From the NCBI GenBank assembly GCA_019689515.1, contig JADGHI010000186.1, forward strand, positions 1 through 7,179: a stretch of 7,179 bases of DNA, in the 5' to 3' direction. Position numbers and translations under genes: made by a program. Source of the stretch: Acetobacteraceae bacterium (GTDB lineage: Bacteria > Pseudomonadota > Alphaproteobacteria > Acetobacterales > Acetobacteraceae). Of the stretch, positions 6,354-7,179 are shown in pieces; the first letter of the stretch is position 1, and each line of letters starts with the position of its first letter. The notes below the pieces were generated by a model. The model was not told the origin of the DNA and made no database searches. It saw nothing but the letters and a program-made list of their open reading frames with translations.

Positions 6354-6929
6354 TCACTCGCCCCCGGCGGGATCCGTTTGGTCGCCCTCGCCGAGCGGCC
6401 GCTGCAGCAACACGGTGTCGAGCCAGCGGCCGTGCTTGCGCCCGACGGAGCGCAGCGTGCCGACGAGGCGGAATCCAAGTGCCTCGTGCAGGCGCACCGA
6501 GGCCAGATTCGCGCTGTCCCCGACCACGGCGACCATCTGGCGCGCCCCAAGCGCCTCGCACTGGGCGATCAGCTCGGCCAGCAACAGGCGGCCGACGCCC
6601 CGGCCGACGATGTCGTGGCGCACGTAGACGGAGTTCTCGACCGTGTTCCGGTAGGCGGCGCGCGGCCGGTAGGCGCTGGCATAGGCGTAGCCGAGGATGG
6701 TGCCATCCTCCCCCTCCGCAACCAGGTAGGGCAGGCCGCGGGCGAGGATGTCGGCCCGCCGCCGCCGCATCTCCTCCTCGCCGGGTGGCTCGGTCTCGAA
6801 GGAGCCGGTCCCGTGCAGGACGTGGTGACCGTAGATCGCGGCGATAGCGCCGATGTCGCCCTCTGCCGAGGGCCGGATGCGAATAGCCGGAAGGGGCGCG
6901 ACGGGCGGAGAGATGGCTTGCGTGTCCAT
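6354..6929 (-). CDS. GNAT N-acetyltransferase, phosphinothricin/methionine-sulfone type
   Basis: Cytoplasmic acetyl-CoA-dependent N-acetyltransferase, 191 residues from ATG at 6929. Family features in order: IRIRPSAEGDIGAIAAIY (17-33) with GTGSFETEPP (40-49); LPYLVAEGEDGTILGYAYA (66-84); TVENSVYV (96-103), whose Glu98 matches the catalytic glutamate of phosphinothricin acetyltransferases; the acetyl-CoA loop VGRGVG (108-113); VAVVGDSANLASVRLHEALG (133-152); and GRKHGRWLDTVLLQR (163-177). This matches the Pat/Bar and YncA/MddA group, which acetylates glutamate or methionine analogues such as phosphinothricin, methionine sulfoximine or methionine sulfone; the real substrate is unproven. An in-frame ATG at 6989 would add 20 residues, but these cover the AT-rich divergent promoter and show no family similarity, so I prefer 6929 although its ribosome site is weak. 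Divergent from the lysR-type gene, its probable regulator. Confidence 0.88.
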   Translation of the reverse strand: MDTQAISPPVAPLPAIRIRPSAEGDIGAIAAIYGHHVLHGTGSFETEPPGEEEMRRRRADILARGLPYLVAEGEDGTILGYAYASAYRPRAAYRNTVENSVYVRHDIVGRGVGRLLLAELIAQCEALGARQMVAVVGDSANLASVRLHEALGFRLVGTLRSVGRKHGRWLDTVLLQRPLGEGDQTDPAGGE

Positions 6930-7006
6930 GCCGCCGAGCCTGCCGCCACGGGCTCCGGGACAGAACAAAGTTTTTCTGATGCGCGGCATGCCGATAAGTT
7001 TTCCGC
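6930..7006. promoter_or_regulatory. Divergent control region between acetyltransferase and LysR-type gene
   Basis: A 77-base spacer between opposed start codons, AT-rich in its right half. It contains the perfect 10-base palindrome CGGCATGCCG (6984-6993) and two direct copies of AAGTTTT (6968-6974 and 6996-7002), 28 bases apart, flanking it. A second palindrome, CGCATGCG (7004-7011), spans the lysR start codon. GATAAG (6993-6998) is a weak -10 candidate for lysR, with no good -35. LysR-type proteins usually bind such a divergent spacer, repressing themselves and controlling the neighbour. The arrangement supports that, but no site is proven. Confidence 0.45.
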
Positions 7007-7179
7007 ATGCGCGACCCGAGCCTCCGCCAGCTGCGGACCTTCCTCTCCGTCGTCGAGACCGGCAGCGTCACCGCGGCCGCGCAGGCGCTCGGGCTGACCC
7101 AACCCGCGGCCAGCCAGCAGCTTCGGGAGCTGGAGCGCGCCATGGGCGTCCGGCTGCTCGAGCGCGTCGGCGGCCGGAC
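7007..7179 (+). CDS. LysR-type transcriptional regulator, N-terminal part only
   Basis: Translation from ATG at 7007 gives 57 residues without a stop to the window edge. It begins MRDPSLRQLRTFLSVVETGS and continues VTAAAQALGLTQPAASQQLR, ELERAMGVRLLER. This is the classic LysR winged helix-turn-helix: the LRQLRTFL helix, the A-x-A-L-x-x-TQPA-x-SQQ-x-x-LE recognition region, and the L-F/L-ER wing. A TAA in the same frame at 6995-6997 leaves 7007 as the first possible ATG. No Shine-Dalgarno sequence precedes it, so translation may be leaderless or weak. The effector-binding domain lies outside the window, so no inducer can be suggested. It is divergent from the GNAT gene and likely controls it. 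Confidence 0.9.
   Translation, partial: MRDPSLRQLRTFLSVVETGSVTAAAQALGLTQPAASQQLRELERAMGVRLLERVGGR

Noticed and set aside
6196..7143. 315-codon minus-strand open frame overlapping the acetyltransferase and LysR start
   Set aside because: Out of frame with the acetyltransferase, which has clear GNAT motifs, and it overlaps the LysR start region. A shadow.
1..7179. CRISPR array, tRNA or rRNA gene, retron or toxin-antitoxin pair
   Set aside because: No regularly spaced repeats, cloverleaf-like segments, rRNA-like sequence or small paired genes were seen on either strand.

Overview
The window is very GC-rich throughout, with strong G/C preference at third codon positions. Gene content (hydantoinase/oxoprolinase pair, LysR/GNAT divergent pair, pentameric-channel homologue, IS5 debris) suggests a free-living high-GC proteobacterium. 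An alphaproteobacterium of the Acetobacteraceae/Roseomonas kind is my guess, but nothing here fixes the taxon.

Layout. (1) 1-3684, minus strand: a two-gene operon. hyuA (684 aa, hydantoinase/oxoprolinase subunit A) is followed, with a 4-base ATGA overlap, by hyuB (subunit B). hyuB runs off the left edge about 544 codons in. Together they should form an ATP-dependent amidohydrolase or carboxylase-type complex acting on a cyclic amide or related substrate. (2) 3685-4103: the upstream region of hyuA. It is locally AT-rich, with a palindromic candidate operator at 3814-3838 and no gene. (3) 4104-4728, plus strand: a mobile-element graveyard. It holds a decayed fragment of a phage/plasmid-type P-loop ATPase (Walker A still readable, premature TGA). 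Directly abutting it is an IS5-family transposase fragment spread over three reading frames by two insertions and cut off before its last catalytic residue. (4) 4729-4967: about 240 bases in which I recognise nothing. (5) 4968-5975, minus strand: a prokaryotic pentameric ligand-gated ion channel homologue with signal peptide, FPFD-containing extracellular domain and four membrane segments. It is probably translated from a TTG codon. (6) 5976-6353: leader and spacer without a recognisable gene. (7) 6354-6929, minus strand: a GNAT acetyltransferase of the phosphinothricin/methionine-sulfone type. (8) 7007-7179, plus strand: the N-terminal DNA-binding domain of a LysR-type regulator, divergent from the acetyltransferase across a 77-base AT-richer spacer with repeats. 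The regulator runs off the right edge.

How they may work together: hyuA and hyuB form one functional unit, and lysR plus the acetyltransferase gene form a probable regulator/target pair. The channel gene stands alone between debris and spacer, so context gives no ligand. Several very long plus-strand open frames opposite hyuA, hyuB and the channel gene are composition shadows and are not annotated. I do not see a clearly new multi-gene system. The items most worth a second look are the channel (start codon and pore sequence), the composite mobile-element scar, and the two palindromic control regions.
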